Of a DNA stretch of 64,000 bases, positions 10,901 to 17,835 are shown piece by piece. Below the pieces are notes generated by a model. It was not told where the DNA came from, made no database searches, and worked only from the letters and a program-made list of their open reading frames with translations. The stretch's first letter is position 1. Each line of letters starts with the position of its first letter. Source of the DNA: Arsenicibacter sp965247375 (GTDB taxonomy: Bacteria > Bacteroidota > Bacteroidia > Cytophagales > Spirosomataceae); the NCBI GenBank assembly GCA_965247375.1, contig CBDFHU010000036.1:1-64000 (forward strand), read 5' to 3'. A program made the position numbers and the translations under genes.

Positions 10901-13553
10901 CCGCCGGACGACCGGCTTTGTCGGTATCATTCGCCAGCACCGGAATGGTGATGTTTGTGTTAAAGCCTGTCGTGACATCGTTGCGGTTGGCCACCGGCGG
11001 GGCCGACTGAATGGTGATGAACACGAGTGCCGTGTCGCACAGACTCGTGTTAACGTTATCGCAGATCCGGTAAATCAGCTGGTCGGTGCCGGCATACGTA
11101 TCGTTCGGGTTATAGGTCAACAGCCCGTTGGCTCCGATGGCGATGGTGCCGTTGGCCGGTTGCGCAATAATGGAAAACGAACTGACATTGGCCGATGCCC
11201 CCGTCAGCGAAGCGGGGCGGTTGGCGCGGTCAACGTCATTGGCGAGCGTATTGATCTGGACGTTTATATTGAACGGGGTTGTGACATTGTCGCGGTTGGC
11301 TGTCGGCGGCAGCGACTGAACCGTAATGGCTACCAGGGCCGTGTCACACAGACCGGTATTCAGGTTGTCGCACAGCCGGTAGATAACCGTATCCCTGCCC
11401 GCAAACGTGCTGCCTGGCCGGTAAACCAGCACGCCGTTGGTTAGGGTAGCTGTCCCGTTTTTGGGCTGGGTAAAAATGGTCGGGGCTAAGACGTTGGTTA
11501 AGGCGGCCGGCCGGTTGGCGCGGTCAACGTCATTGGTCAGCACATTGACGCTGACACTGGTATTAAACGGTGTTGACACCGCTTCGCGGTTAGCCGTCGG
11601 AGGGTAAGCCTGGTTGATATTAATCGTTACCTGGCCGCTGACCTGATCATTGAGGTTATCGCTGTAGGTCACGCGGTTGGTCACGGTTGCATTGGCCACC
11701 AGCGGACGCTGGGCAACCACCCGGAACGAGAGCGTGTCGCGTTGCGCCAGAATCAGGTCCCCCAGATTATAACCGGTTTCATCCAGCGGGAATGCTGAGT
11801 TGGGGCTGGTCTGGTCAGGGATAACGGTGGTCCGGTTGCGGCGTGTACTGTTAGCGATATACGTAAAGCCTGCGGGAATGGTATCCGTGATCGACACCAC
11901 ATTACGGGAACGCAGGGACGCATTCTGGACCACAATCCGGTACGTGACTTCATCGCCGGGGTCCACAATGCCGGGTTGTCCGTTATCGACGGAGATGGTG
12001 GCGAGCTTAGACACAAGAATTTTCCGGTCAGGAGTAACGGTAGTCCCAAGATCAAGGTAGGGGAGGCCCGGACCGGCGGTGGCGGCATCTTCACCCCAGG
12101 CCACGGCGATGAGGGTGCCGTCAAGCGTGTAAACCCGCATACCGGTCTGGTCGCGGTCGGTGTTGTCGTAAATCCGCAGCGACTGATCGGCAACGACCTG
12201 ATACGCAACATCGTATTTCCCGCCGTTCGGATCCGTCAGCGGGCCGGTGGTCGGATCGCCGTCGAAGTCGGCATAGACGGTTGTGGCGTTGATGGCCAGC
12301 ACCCAGACCGGACTTCCGTTGCCGGTATTGCTGACGGGGTCAGATGTACCCGGCCCATACCCGACCACCGCCGCCGTCGTAAGGAACACTTCGGGGAGCA
12401 GCGAAAAGCCCCAGTCCCAGGTCGATTGCTCGGTTACATCGGCATCATGGACACCAACGGCAAAGAATTTGTCACTTTCGTTCGTCGTGTAGAAGTGCGC
12501 CCCCGAGTTGTCGGGCATATTGTAGCGATAAGTGGCTTTCGGGCCAACCGTAAAGCTGGTAATGCCGCCGGTGGTACGCGCATTGATGGTCAGCGAGCCG
12601 GGACCGGGGTTATAAATAAAGACATTGACGTCGGCATTGATTGTGGTCCGCCCGACGGGGTTGTAGTAGCAGTTATCCCAGAGTGCAGTCGGGTACATGG
12701 CAAACGTCCGCGATTCGTAAGCCGCCCCGATGTCGCCCGTGACCAGATCGACCTGCACCGGTTTATTGGCCCTGACGGCAGCTCCGGCCAGCACATCGCC
12801 GACCGTACTGCCATTGAAGTGGTAGCTTTCGCCCTGGTTCAGCGTAGCTGTCGTTTCGTAGGTGCCGTCGGCATTCGCGTCAATTTCAATGGTGGTCGCA
12901 TTTTCGCGGGCCATCACGAAAATGGACGTGTACTCAAATAAACAGCAGTTCGAACCGGCGTTCAGATCAGACGTCTCACCGATCGGTAGCTGAAAGGCAC
13001 GGTCATATACTGTTGTATCGTAGACTTCTACCGATGATCCAAGCACCGATCCGGGCGATGTCGGTACCCCGATGCGGGTAACGGAGAGGTATTTGGTGGA
13101 GGCAATTTTATCCCGGCCGTCATACACGATGGTACTGGTACTGCGGGGAAGCGAAACATTGTTGATGAGGTTAATCCGGTCACCGGCACTGATTTTATCG
13201 ACCGAATAGCCTGGCGGCATCCCGTTCAAAGGGTCATTATCTCCCCAGATCTGGGTACTGCTTTGTTTCGTTCCTGAAAAACTGGCCTGGTAGCCATCTT
13301 CCCAGTGGTCGTAGTAAATGACGGTGTTGTTATTCGTGGCAACAATCGAAATCGTAACGAGAATGGTGTTGCTGATGACGGTTGTAGTGTTTGGATTCGA
13401 GGTCAGGTTTTTAAAGGCAGTCTGTAGCTGTGGTTCCGGCAACGGTATGAAATAAACGTTATCAGGAACGGATTGTCCATAGAGATTTACCGAAAAAAAA
13501 CAGCAAACCGCGATAATCAGTAGTTTCTGAAATGCTGAGTATAAACGTTTCAT
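1950..13553 (-). CDS. giant secreted protein, 3,867 residues, 32 tandem cadherin-like/Big_9-type domains
   Basis: The frame is intact over 11.6 kb. Residues 1-26 form a signal peptide (KLLIIAVCCFFSVNLYGQ). Residues about 30-510 are a beta-rich region beginning VYFIPLPEPQLQTAFKNL, resembling the IgGFc-binding-like N-terminal regions of large Bacteroidota surface proteins. Residues about 515-645 match a DUF11 repeat (PGDEVTYRIVVQNASL, SITDTIPAGFTYI). From about 650 there are 32 domains of about 99 residues, each with AFNT...VLANDVDKAGRPAAL, PANGT...NADGTITYNPDDTFAG and YRICD...CDTALV. These match Big_9/cadherin-like (VCBS-related) modules found in adhesins. Each domain has a CX7C pair. The C-terminus is a short basic tail (CVPVTIRKIRR) and not a recognisable type IX secretion domain. 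The likely role is a cell-surface or matrix adhesin; this is inference. Confidence 0.93.
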   Translation of the reverse strand: MKRLYSAFQKLLIIAVCCFFSVNLYGQSVPDNVYFIPLPEPQLQTAFKNLTSNPNTTTVISNTILVTISIVATNNNTVIYYDHWEDGYQASFSGTKQSSTQIWGDNDPLNGMPPGYSVDKISAGDRINLINNVSLPRSTSTIVYDGRDKIASTKYLSVTRIGVPTSPGSVLGSSVEVYDTTVYDRAFQLPIGETSDLNAGSNCCLFEYTSIFVMARENATTIEIDANADGTYETTATLNQGESYHFNGSTVGDVLAGAAVRANKPVQVDLVTGDIGAAYESRTFAMYPTALWDNCYYNPVGRTTINADVNVFIYNPGPGSLTINARTTGGITSFTVGPKATYRYNMPDNSGAHFYTTNESDKFFAVGVHDADVTEQSTWDWGFSLLPEVFLTTAAVVGYGPGTSDPVSNTGNGSPVWVLAINATTVYADFDGDPTTGPLTDPNGGKYDVAYQVVADQSLRIYDNTDRDQTGMRVYTLDGTLIAVAWGEDAATAGPGLPYLDLGTTVTPDRKILVSKLATISVDNGQPGIVDPGDEVTYRIVVQNASLRSRNVVSITDTIPAGFTYIANSTRRNRTTVIPDQTSPNSAFPLDETGYNLGDLILAQRDTLSFRVVAQRPLVANATVTNRVTYSDNLNDQVSGQVTININQAYPPTANREAVSTPFNTSVSVNVLTNDVDRANRPAALTNVLAPTIFTQPKNGTATLTNGVLVYRPGSTFAGRDTVIYRLCDNLNTGLCDTALVAITVQSLPPTANRDNVTTPFNINVQINTLANDVDRANRPASLTGASANVSSFSIIAQPANGTIAIGANGLLTYNPNDTYAGTDQLIYRICDNVNTSLCDTALVFITIQSAPPVANRNDVTTGFNTNITIPVLANDTDKAGRPAALTNVTAPVITRNPANGAVVVNADGSLTYDPNDTFAGTDQLIYRICDPVDPSKCDTALVTIRVNSAPPVANPETINLAFNVTTTVSILANDVDKAGRPAALTNVTAPVIVVQPKHGAAVINANGTITYNPDDTFAGLDTLQYRICDTFSGTLCANTYVAFNVGSNAPTAGADVRSTPFNQNVTVTILTNDTDRASQPASLSTVTLPQILYGPVNGSAIINANGTLTYTPNTTFAGVDTIRYRICDNVNTSLCSNNLVTITVQSAPPLANPESLTTGFNVTTIIAVLANDADKAARPAALTNVTAPVVMQNPANGVVIVNANGTITYNPDDTFAGQDSFIYRICDNVNNALCDTALVRILIQSAPPVAGPDSYTTAFNTNLTMTVLGNDVDKAARPAALTNVSAPVIVVQPVNGTAIVNANGSITYNPDDTFAGTDLLTYRICDNITPSLCSTALVTILIQSAPPVANRNDVTTAFNTNINIPVLANDTDKAGRPAALTNVSAPVVTAQPANGTLLVNADGTITYNPDDTFSGQDSFIYRICDLIDPAKCDTALVIIQVGSAPPVANPDSYSTSFNTNLTMTVLGNDVDKAARPAALTNVSAPSIFSQPSNGTVLVNANGTITYNPDDTFAGQDSFIYRICDLIDPSKCDTALVTIRIGSAPPTAIRNDVTTAFNTNITIPVLANDVDKAGRPAALTNVSAPVVTAQPANGTVLVNADGTITYNPDDTFAGQDSFIYQICDLIDPTKCDTAQVTVQILSAPPVASFDSYTTTFNTNLLMTVLANDVDKAARPANLTLVSLPVVVSPPVNGAATVNPDGTITYNPADTFAGQDSFVYRICDLIDPSKCDTARVVVQILSAPPVANPDVFNLAFNQTVTSPVLANDVDKAARPAALTNVSVPVLTAQPANGTAVVNADGTITYNPDDTFAGTDQLIYRICDLIDPAKCDTARVTYNVGSAAPNATNDVAGTPFNTDVAISILANDTDKAGTPANLTLVTAPLIVSGPANGSAIILNGVLVYNPDDTFAGTDILTYRICDVVDQTKCATAQVTITVQSAPPTARNDNATTPFNTSVVVTVLENDADKAGRPAALTNVTAPVITAQPANGVATVNADGTITYNPADTFAGRDTLLYRICDNVTPTLCDTALVSLLVQSAPPTANADEQTTAFNTNVTIPVLTNDVDRANRPATLTLVSAPVITRQPANGVVTINGDGTLLYNPDNTFAGIDTLIYRICDNVNPALCDTARVIIHILSAPPVAVNDVYTVGFNITVTVPVPANDTDKAGRPASATGTSANITLPQLLSAPANGVAAVNPDGSITYNPDNAFAGSDTLFYQICDNYNPSLCDTARVIFNVGSAAPTANPDQVTPPFNTSVVVSILDNDVDRANRPANLTLVTAPQLVTLPKNGTASINADGTLRFVPVSTFAGQDTVRYRICDPFNPALCDTTDVIITVLSAPPVANREDIVTPFNTTLDIAVLANDVDKTGSPTSVTGTANVTIPQIIVQPLNGQVSVRPDGRLTYNPNDTYAGRDSLIYRLCDTFNPTLCDTALVTVTIRSAPPVANPDIRTLSFNQTVSVPVLVNDTDKASRPAALTNVSLPAIVDEPLNGTALVNADGTITYNPDDSYAGRDSLRYRVCDTFNPVLCDTTVLRLTIRSAPPVAIDDQTTTTFNTPVSLTILANDLDRASRPASLTLTPVGSVVVPQIVDPARHGAASILPDGILSYTPANGYAGRDTLLYRLCDAVNPVLCDTAQVIIRIGSAPPVAIRNDTTTAFRTPVSIPVLANDVDKNGNPASLSGGARNVTTPVLIRQATNGTATLVVSASVAVLNYVPGNTFAGRDTVIYQLCDIDNPTLCDTALVTINVLSAPPVAIADGFNVPFNTSVVIPVLLNDTDKASRPASLTNVTLPEITGAPVNGTASILPGGLLNYTPTTGYAGPDTVRYRICDLFNPTLCDTTLVALVVGSSAPNALPDLTDTPFNTPVSVSVLANDTDRNAQPATLSMVTVPQKLTDPRNGTATFDATGILSYTPVTGFAGPDTLTYRICDVVNPTLCATTQVIIRVGSAPPVAVRNDTITPFNVSVTIPILANDADRNGNPVRFSNSVTDMVILPVITRAPARGMATIQADGSLLYNPDDSFAGRDTLIYRLCDIVDPILCDTALVTILVQSAPPVASPNNYNAGYGSPLTVPILGNDVDKGGNPASLTNVSPPEIVAQPASGTVIINADGTATFTPADGFAGNDTLRYRICDLVNPILCDTSFVVFTIASRPPVSIQDNSTTAFNTDVIIPILANDLDRGGRPASLTLTPTSGVTLPQILVPAKRGTGSINPDGTLLYNPNDTFTGSDTLTYRICDGVNTSLCDTALVTIRVNSAPPVANPDAVTTTFNTDVAIVVLSNDTAKTGQPATLTNVVAQAIVQQPAAGVAVVQPDGRILYNPNNTFAGRDTLIYRLCDIDDATLCDTTLVAILVLSAPPVAVPDAFNVAFNSTITASVLANDADKAGQPAGLQTVILPQIIAAPANGTAVINADGTVTYTPFTSFAGIDRLQYRICDVVDPTQCRSTTVTFNVGSVAPNAIQDVASTPFNTTVVINVLNNDTDRTSGPASLSYITAPILVSGPLNGSAQVNADGSITYAPTTGFAGRDTLLYRICDLVNPVLCDTARVVINVGSAPPVANPDQATTPFNTTVAINVLANDLDRNGQPATVGAVTLPVIVSQPANATVIVRPNGTVVYDPLEAFAGPDTLVYRICDGVNNSLCDSALVVVFVGSAPPVANTDVVTVPFNSTIAIDVLANDLDRAGQPASVSTVTGPVIVRPPASATVVVTPNGTVVYDPLDAFAGPDTLVYRICDPVDGSLCDSALVVVVVGSAPPLAVPDNATTASGVPVTIAVLSNDLDRGSRPASLITVGVPDLFVQPANGTVKPNPDGTLTYTPFARFTGTDTFLYRICDRVDPTLCVTTLVTVTVEPAGCPETPVCVPVTIRKIRR
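2010..11606 (-). repeat. 32-copy tandem coding repeat, unit about 297 bp
   Basis: Counting the SAPPVAN-type junctions gives 32 units, numbered from the N-terminus (highest coordinate). Most are 98-99 residues; a few (units 2, 16, 18, 20, 21, 24 and 26) carry 3-7 extra residues between the ND-D motif and the PxxG turn. Similarity is highest in units 6-12. On the + strand the junctions read as a recurring gccaccggcggggccgac. Low-divergence units make this stretch prone to recombination and to assembly collapse. Confidence 0.95.
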
Positions 13554-13741
13554 GCAAGCAATATTTTCTTGCCTCCATGAATGTCAACTAGTATACCATT
13601 TTGGTTGAATTAGTTAAAAGCGTGATGGAAATAGTCGTTACTATACAGTAAGTATTTTGGAAATCAGCCTTGTAGAAGGCTGAAAGCAGGATCAGGAATA
13701 CTGCTTTTGTGTTAAAAAAGTAAGTATGTTCGGGGTTTTAC
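13554..13741. other. leader/intergenic region with two tandem hairpins
   Basis: No gene is visible. The region holds the upstream side of the giant minus-strand gene. Two adjacent inverted repeats are present: 13664-13671 with 13676-13683 (8 bp, 4-base loop) and 13683-13689 with 13701-13707 (7 bp). They could be part of a long 5' leader or a small RNA; nothing in the sequence decides this. Confidence 0.45.
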
Positions 13742-13778
13742 AAAAAACGGGCCATTTTTCTCTGGTAGCCCGTTTTGT
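13742..13778 (-). terminator. rho-independent terminator of the outer membrane protein gene
   Basis: A 9-bp stem (13744-13752 with 13768-13776) is followed in the minus direction by a run of T (the A-run at 13742-13747 on +). It lies 23 bp past the stop codon at 13801. Confidence 0.8.
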
Positions 13779-13800
13779 TAGCGTATATAGCGGTAATTGG

Positions 13801-14538
13801 TTAAAGGGTAATCCGCGCGCCGATAGAGGCGTAGTTAATCCAGGTAAAGTTATAAATATCGGTGACGTTGGCGCCGCCTTCCACGACCCGGTAGCCGGCT
13901 TTCAGGCTCACCGTCGGGTTGATGGTGTAGGTAGCGCCCAGGAAAATATCTTCGGCACGGCCTTGTTTTGAGCCTAACGCGTCTCCCTCCAGCACGGCCC
14001 GCCACTGGTCGGCCAGCTGGTAGCCTGCATAAAAATTCAGCAGCGGAACAAAGCCGACATTGCTGAAATTGGTCGTCCGCTGATCTCCGCTGATTTTAAT
14101 GTCGGCATCCCGGATTTTGGCCGTGAGGCCCAGGCCAAGGCGCAGCTTGTCGGTACGGATGAAATCATAGCGGTAGGTCAGCCGGTAGGAGTTGAAGCGG
14201 TATTTTGCTTCGATGGGTTGGCTGGCGAGGAAAAACTCGCCGTTAAACTGCACCGGCTGACTGAAAGCGCCTTTGTAGGTAACCGTCAGCGGCGCGTAGA
14301 GGACCGAAATGGTATGCCGGTCGGCAATGGTATAGCCCAGCCGGATCCGGTAAAATGGTTTGGCATCCGGTTTCAGGTCTTTACCGATGTCGAAGGTAGT
14401 CCCACCGGTGGTTGGCCGGCGGATGGTGTTGTAGGGAGTTCCCAGGACAAGCCCGGTTTCAAGATCGGCAAAAAATTGCCCGTACGTCGGCATGGTCAGG
14501 CCGGATAAGAGGCATAGTAGTGCAATTGTCTTTTTCAT
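13801..14538 (-). CDS. outer membrane beta-barrel protein (OmpW-like size)
   Basis: I start at the ATG at 14538, which gives a 245-residue protein with a good signal peptide (MKKTIALLCLLSGLTMPTYG); the longer frame to 14625 adds an unlikely hydrophilic leader. The mature protein shows alternating polar/hydrophobic strands throughout: PFYRIRLGYTIADRHTISVL, YRLTYRYDFI, LRLGLGLTAKI, LLNFYAGYQL and SLKAGYRVVEGGA. It ends in a strand (YASIGARITL), as expected of a barrel inserted by the BAM machinery. It is divergent from the propeller histidine kinase at 14752, with about 210 bp between them, so shared control is possible. Cargo or ligand is unknown. Confidence 0.75.
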   Translation of the reverse strand: MKKTIALLCLLSGLTMPTYGQFFADLETGLVLGTPYNTIRRPTTGGTTFDIGKDLKPDAKPFYRIRLGYTIADRHTISVLYAPLTVTYKGAFSQPVQFNGEFFLASQPIEAKYRFNSYRLTYRYDFIRTDKLRLGLGLTAKIRDADIKISGDQRTTNFSNVGFVPLLNFYAGYQLADQWRAVLEGDALGSKQGRAEDIFLGATYTINPTVSLKAGYRVVEGGANVTDIYNFTWINYASIGARITL

Positions 14539-14751
14539 AACGTTGTTTTTAGGGTAAGTACGCACGTCTGAGGCGGGTTGTTCAGGAAACCTATCTAACC
14601 GGCGGTGGCAATCTGATAAGTACAACAGACGGGCAGATCGGTATACAGTCCCGGCGGGAGCGTGTTATGAATCCGTGTACTTGTTCGTAAAACATCGCCA
14701 TTTGTTATTTTATGCTGGAAAAAGTACATCCTAAGCTGTAGATTGCCGGAC

Positions 14752-17700
14752 ATGAAGTATCTGTGCCGCATCGCCTTGCTGCTGTTGATTGGGTATGCCC
14801 CCGCATTCGGGCAGCTCTATCCGGTCCGGCACTATACGGTGCGCGAAGGATTGCCGAATATGCAGATTGCCAACAGCCTGACCGACTCAAGAGGCTATCT
14901 CTGGCTGGGCACGATTGACGGTCTGGCCAAATTCGACGGCGATCAGTTTGAGCAGTTTGACCGGCATGATCTGCAACTGGAGTCGGCTTACATACAGGGT
15001 ATCGGTGAAGATAGCCATCGGCGCATCTGGATCATGACCAGGCAGGGCCTCAGCCGTTTCGACGGAGCTACGTTTCAGCATTTTCCGTTTCCGGCCGGTT
15101 TTTCGTTAAGTAACACCCCGCTTCAGATCGACGATCAGGACCGGATCTGGTTTGTGGCTTCCGGCCGGCTTTGTGTCTTTCAGCACGGAACATACCGGGA
15201 AGCGGCCCCAACAGTGGCCGGATGCGCCTCGCTGACCGTTACCAGCCTCCGGTGGGATAAAGCCGGTAAACGGCTGTGGTTTACCGCAGATCCTGAGTCC
15301 GGCCGGCTGTATTATGTGGCGGCTAACCGGTGCTTCCGGGTTAGGGAGTATGCACCGCCGGCCGGTTTTCAGGCACACCTGATGCCCGGTTACCCACAAC
15401 TGGTGTTACGGGAAGCCAATCAACTGGGCCAGACCCGGTACCTGACCGTTGAGGCGGGCCGGATTCCGGTTCCCTTCTTCGGGATAACGATGGGGTCGGG
15501 TAAAGCACTGGCCCCGTTTCCGGGCGATTTTTATTGTCTTGATAATACGTCCGGCAACTTCTTCCGGTATGCGGGCAACAGCCGGTCGGTGGCGGTCATT
15601 CACCGGTCACCGGGTAATCTGGCCTATGCTACCCCGGTTGTCCGGAACGGGAAAGTCTATTTCGGGACAGACAAAGGCCTGGTAGAGGTATTCGACAACG
15701 GACTCCGGTATTTCGACGAGCAGCAGGTGCCGTATGTCTGGAGCGTAACGGAACGCCCCGACGGCGATATCTGGCTGCTGAACTACGGATCACCGCCGCA
15801 GCGCTACCGCCGGACAGGAGACGACAGCGGGATCGTCGAGCCGCTGGAAGCTCCCTGGCTCCGGAAAGCCTTATCGGCCGGCCGGCCCCGCCAGCAAACG
15901 CTCTGGAACCGGTACTACTACCATCCTGTTCACGATCACAGCGGCAACCTGTACCTGCCTCATGAGACCGGCCCGCTTGTGTTTGACGGCAGGGACGCTC
16001 GTTTTCTGACCCGGCCGGACGATGGAACGGCCCTGTTTTTCTATCACGATCCCCGCACTGACCGGGTGTTCATCGGTATGCAGGGCGGATTCCGGGTCTA
16101 TAAACAGGGGAAACTGATCCGGACCATTACGGCAAAGGAAGGGCTGCATCCCTGTCTGTACGGGCTGAGTGCGATTGCTGCCCATGAGCCGGATGTGTAC
16201 TGGCTGGGTACCGGTATGGGACTGGCCCGGTATCACTTCGGAACCCGGCAGGTGGTTAACCGTACGGAAAAGCAGGGCGTTAATCCGGCAATGGCTGTAA
16301 CCGACATGTGTGAAGATACCCGGGGAACGGTCTGGCTGGCAACGCGGGACGGACTGAGCTTTATTGACCGCCCGACACAGCAGGTAGTCCGGATTGCGGC
16401 CGGAACCCTCCGGAATAAGGCATCGTTTGTCGGTATGCTGAATGACTCGGTCCTTGCTATCGGAGAAACGCAGGGCATTTACCTGTTAGATCTGGCAACC
16501 TGGTACCGGAAGAAAAAGGTTGTTTTACAATTACTCAACCACCGGACGGGTTATCCGGGCATTCAGCCGGGGCAGGCCGGATTTTACAGAGACCGGCAGG
16601 GCAGGGCGTGGATTACGTCGGGAACCGTCCTGAGTTATATTGATACCAAACGGTTTGGCCGCCGCCCCGAACCACTGCATCCGGTCATCCGGAAACTGAA
16701 CGGCCTGCGTTTACCCTTTTCGTACGAAGATTCAGTGTTCACACTGACCGGCGGGCAGCCTGTTGTTAAAGCCGGACTGGAAGTGCTGGGGGATAACCGG
16801 CCGGCGCAGACGCAGTATGCCTGGCAACTGGATGATCAGCCCTGGTCGGACTGGCAGACCGCACCGGTTATTCAGCTCCACGAATACGGGAGCGGGGAGC
16901 ATACCCTGCGGGTTAAGGCCGGCACAGGCGGCTTCCATGACGTTAATGAGCATTTGACAGAACTGCATTTCCGGGCCGACATGGCATTCTATGAAACGCC
17001 CGTGTTCCGGCACATCATACCTTATCTGTTGTCCGGCGTTATCCTGACGGGCGGTTTGCTGCTCTGGTTTGTGATCCGCGGGCGGCAGCAGGTGAGTCTG
17101 GCAAACCGGCAGCTGCGTGAACGGGAAAAGGAAAGCCTGTTTCTGAGCGTTCAGACGATACAGGCCCAGCTCAATACCCATTTTATGTTCAATGTGCTGG
17201 TGCCTCTGCAAAACCTGATTCTTAAAAATAAACCTGACGAAGCGGCCGGTCTGCTGGTCGAGTTTTCGAATCTGGTCCGTGGCTTCCTGAACACATCGGC
17301 GGTAACCAACAGCCGGCGGCGCGGGCAGAGCCTGGCCGAGCGGGAAATTACCCTGGCCGAAGAAATGAATCTGCTCAGCAACTATGTGCGCTTCGAACAG
17401 TTGCTGTACCGTGATAAAATTACCGTACATTTCGATGCCGGCAGCCTCGACGGAAAGCTGAATCCGGAAACTATAACCTTGCCGCCCATGCTGATCCAGC
17501 CCTTTGTCGAAAATGCCATTAAACACGGTCTGGTTCATAAGTCCGGCCCGGGCAACCTCTGGATCCGGTTCATCGGTCTGGAAGAAACGCTGGTCTGTAT
17601 TGTGGAAGACGACGGCATCGGGCGCGACCGGATGCGGCAGATTCATCAGTATTCGCAGAAAGCCTACCGCTCGCTGGGGGCTACGCTCGTGGAGCAGCGC

Positions 17701-17808
17701 GTGGATACCCTCAATCTGCTGGGCTACTGCATTAAAGTACAGACCGACGACCGGCTGGCAGGCGGAACGGTAGTGACGATAACCATTGCCCGGAGTGAAG
17801 ACCGCTGA
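14752..17808 (+). CDS. two-component sensor kinase with propeller periplasmic domain, LytS/YehU-type kinase
   Basis: This is a 1,018-residue membrane sensor. Residues 1-20 are a signal peptide. Residues about 25-650 contain repeated propeller blades of the Reg_prop type (DSRGYLWLGTIDGLAKFDGD, EDSHRRIWIMTRQGLSRFDG, EDTRGTVWLATRDGLSFID). A Y_Y_Y-like beta domain follows at about 660-745, then one membrane helix at about 753-775. The cytoplasmic kinase is of the His_kinase (LytS) class, with the phospho-accepting His at residue 810 in LNTHFMFNVL and the ATP-binding N-box PFVENAIKHGL. The usual Pro before the His (LNPHFLFN) is Thr here. I chose ATG 14752 over the TTG at 14743. The partner regulator starts 27 bp downstream. 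Confidence 0.92.
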   Translation: MKYLCRIALLLLIGYAPAFGQLYPVRHYTVREGLPNMQIANSLTDSRGYLWLGTIDGLAKFDGDQFEQFDRHDLQLESAYIQGIGEDSHRRIWIMTRQGLSRFDGATFQHFPFPAGFSLSNTPLQIDDQDRIWFVASGRLCVFQHGTYREAAPTVAGCASLTVTSLRWDKAGKRLWFTADPESGRLYYVAANRCFRVREYAPPAGFQAHLMPGYPQLVLREANQLGQTRYLTVEAGRIPVPFFGITMGSGKALAPFPGDFYCLDNTSGNFFRYAGNSRSVAVIHRSPGNLAYATPVVRNGKVYFGTDKGLVEVFDNGLRYFDEQQVPYVWSVTERPDGDIWLLNYGSPPQRYRRTGDDSGIVEPLEAPWLRKALSAGRPRQQTLWNRYYYHPVHDHSGNLYLPHETGPLVFDGRDARFLTRPDDGTALFFYHDPRTDRVFIGMQGGFRVYKQGKLIRTITAKEGLHPCLYGLSAIAAHEPDVYWLGTGMGLARYHFGTRQVVNRTEKQGVNPAMAVTDMCEDTRGTVWLATRDGLSFIDRPTQQVVRIAAGTLRNKASFVGMLNDSVLAIGETQGIYLLDLATWYRKKKVVLQLLNHRTGYPGIQPGQAGFYRDRQGRAWITSGTVLSYIDTKRFGRRPEPLHPVIRKLNGLRLPFSYEDSVFTLTGGQPVVKAGLEVLGDNRPAQTQYAWQLDDQPWSDWQTAPVIQLHEYGSGEHTLRVKAGTGGFHDVNEHLTELHFRADMAFYETPVFRHIIPYLLSGVILTGGLLLWFVIRGRQQVSLANRQLREREKESLFLSVQTIQAQLNTHFMFNVLVPLQNLILKNKPDEAAGLLVEFSNLVRGFLNTSAVTNSRRRGQSLAEREITLAEEMNLLSNYVRFEQLLYRDKITVHFDAGSLDGKLNPETITLPPMLIQPFVENAIKHGLVHKSGPGNLWIRFIGLEETLVCIVEDDGIGRDRMRQIHQYSQKAYRSLGATLVEQRVDTLNLLGYCIKVQTDDRLAGGTVVTITIARSEDR

Positions 17809-17835
17809 AAACCCTGTTATTAATCGTTTATACTC

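Noticed and set aside
2010..11606. Regular 297-bp periodicity, briefly considered as CRISPR-like or satellite DNA
   Set aside because: The period is the length of one protein domain, the whole stretch is one open frame, and there are no short repeats with unique spacers.
10479..12941. Long + strand open frames (321 codons each at 10479-11444 and 11976-12941) inside the giant gene
   Set aside because: They mirror the repeat structure on the antisense strand, start and stop at random points in domains, and encode Arg/Gly-rich sequence with no family resemblance.
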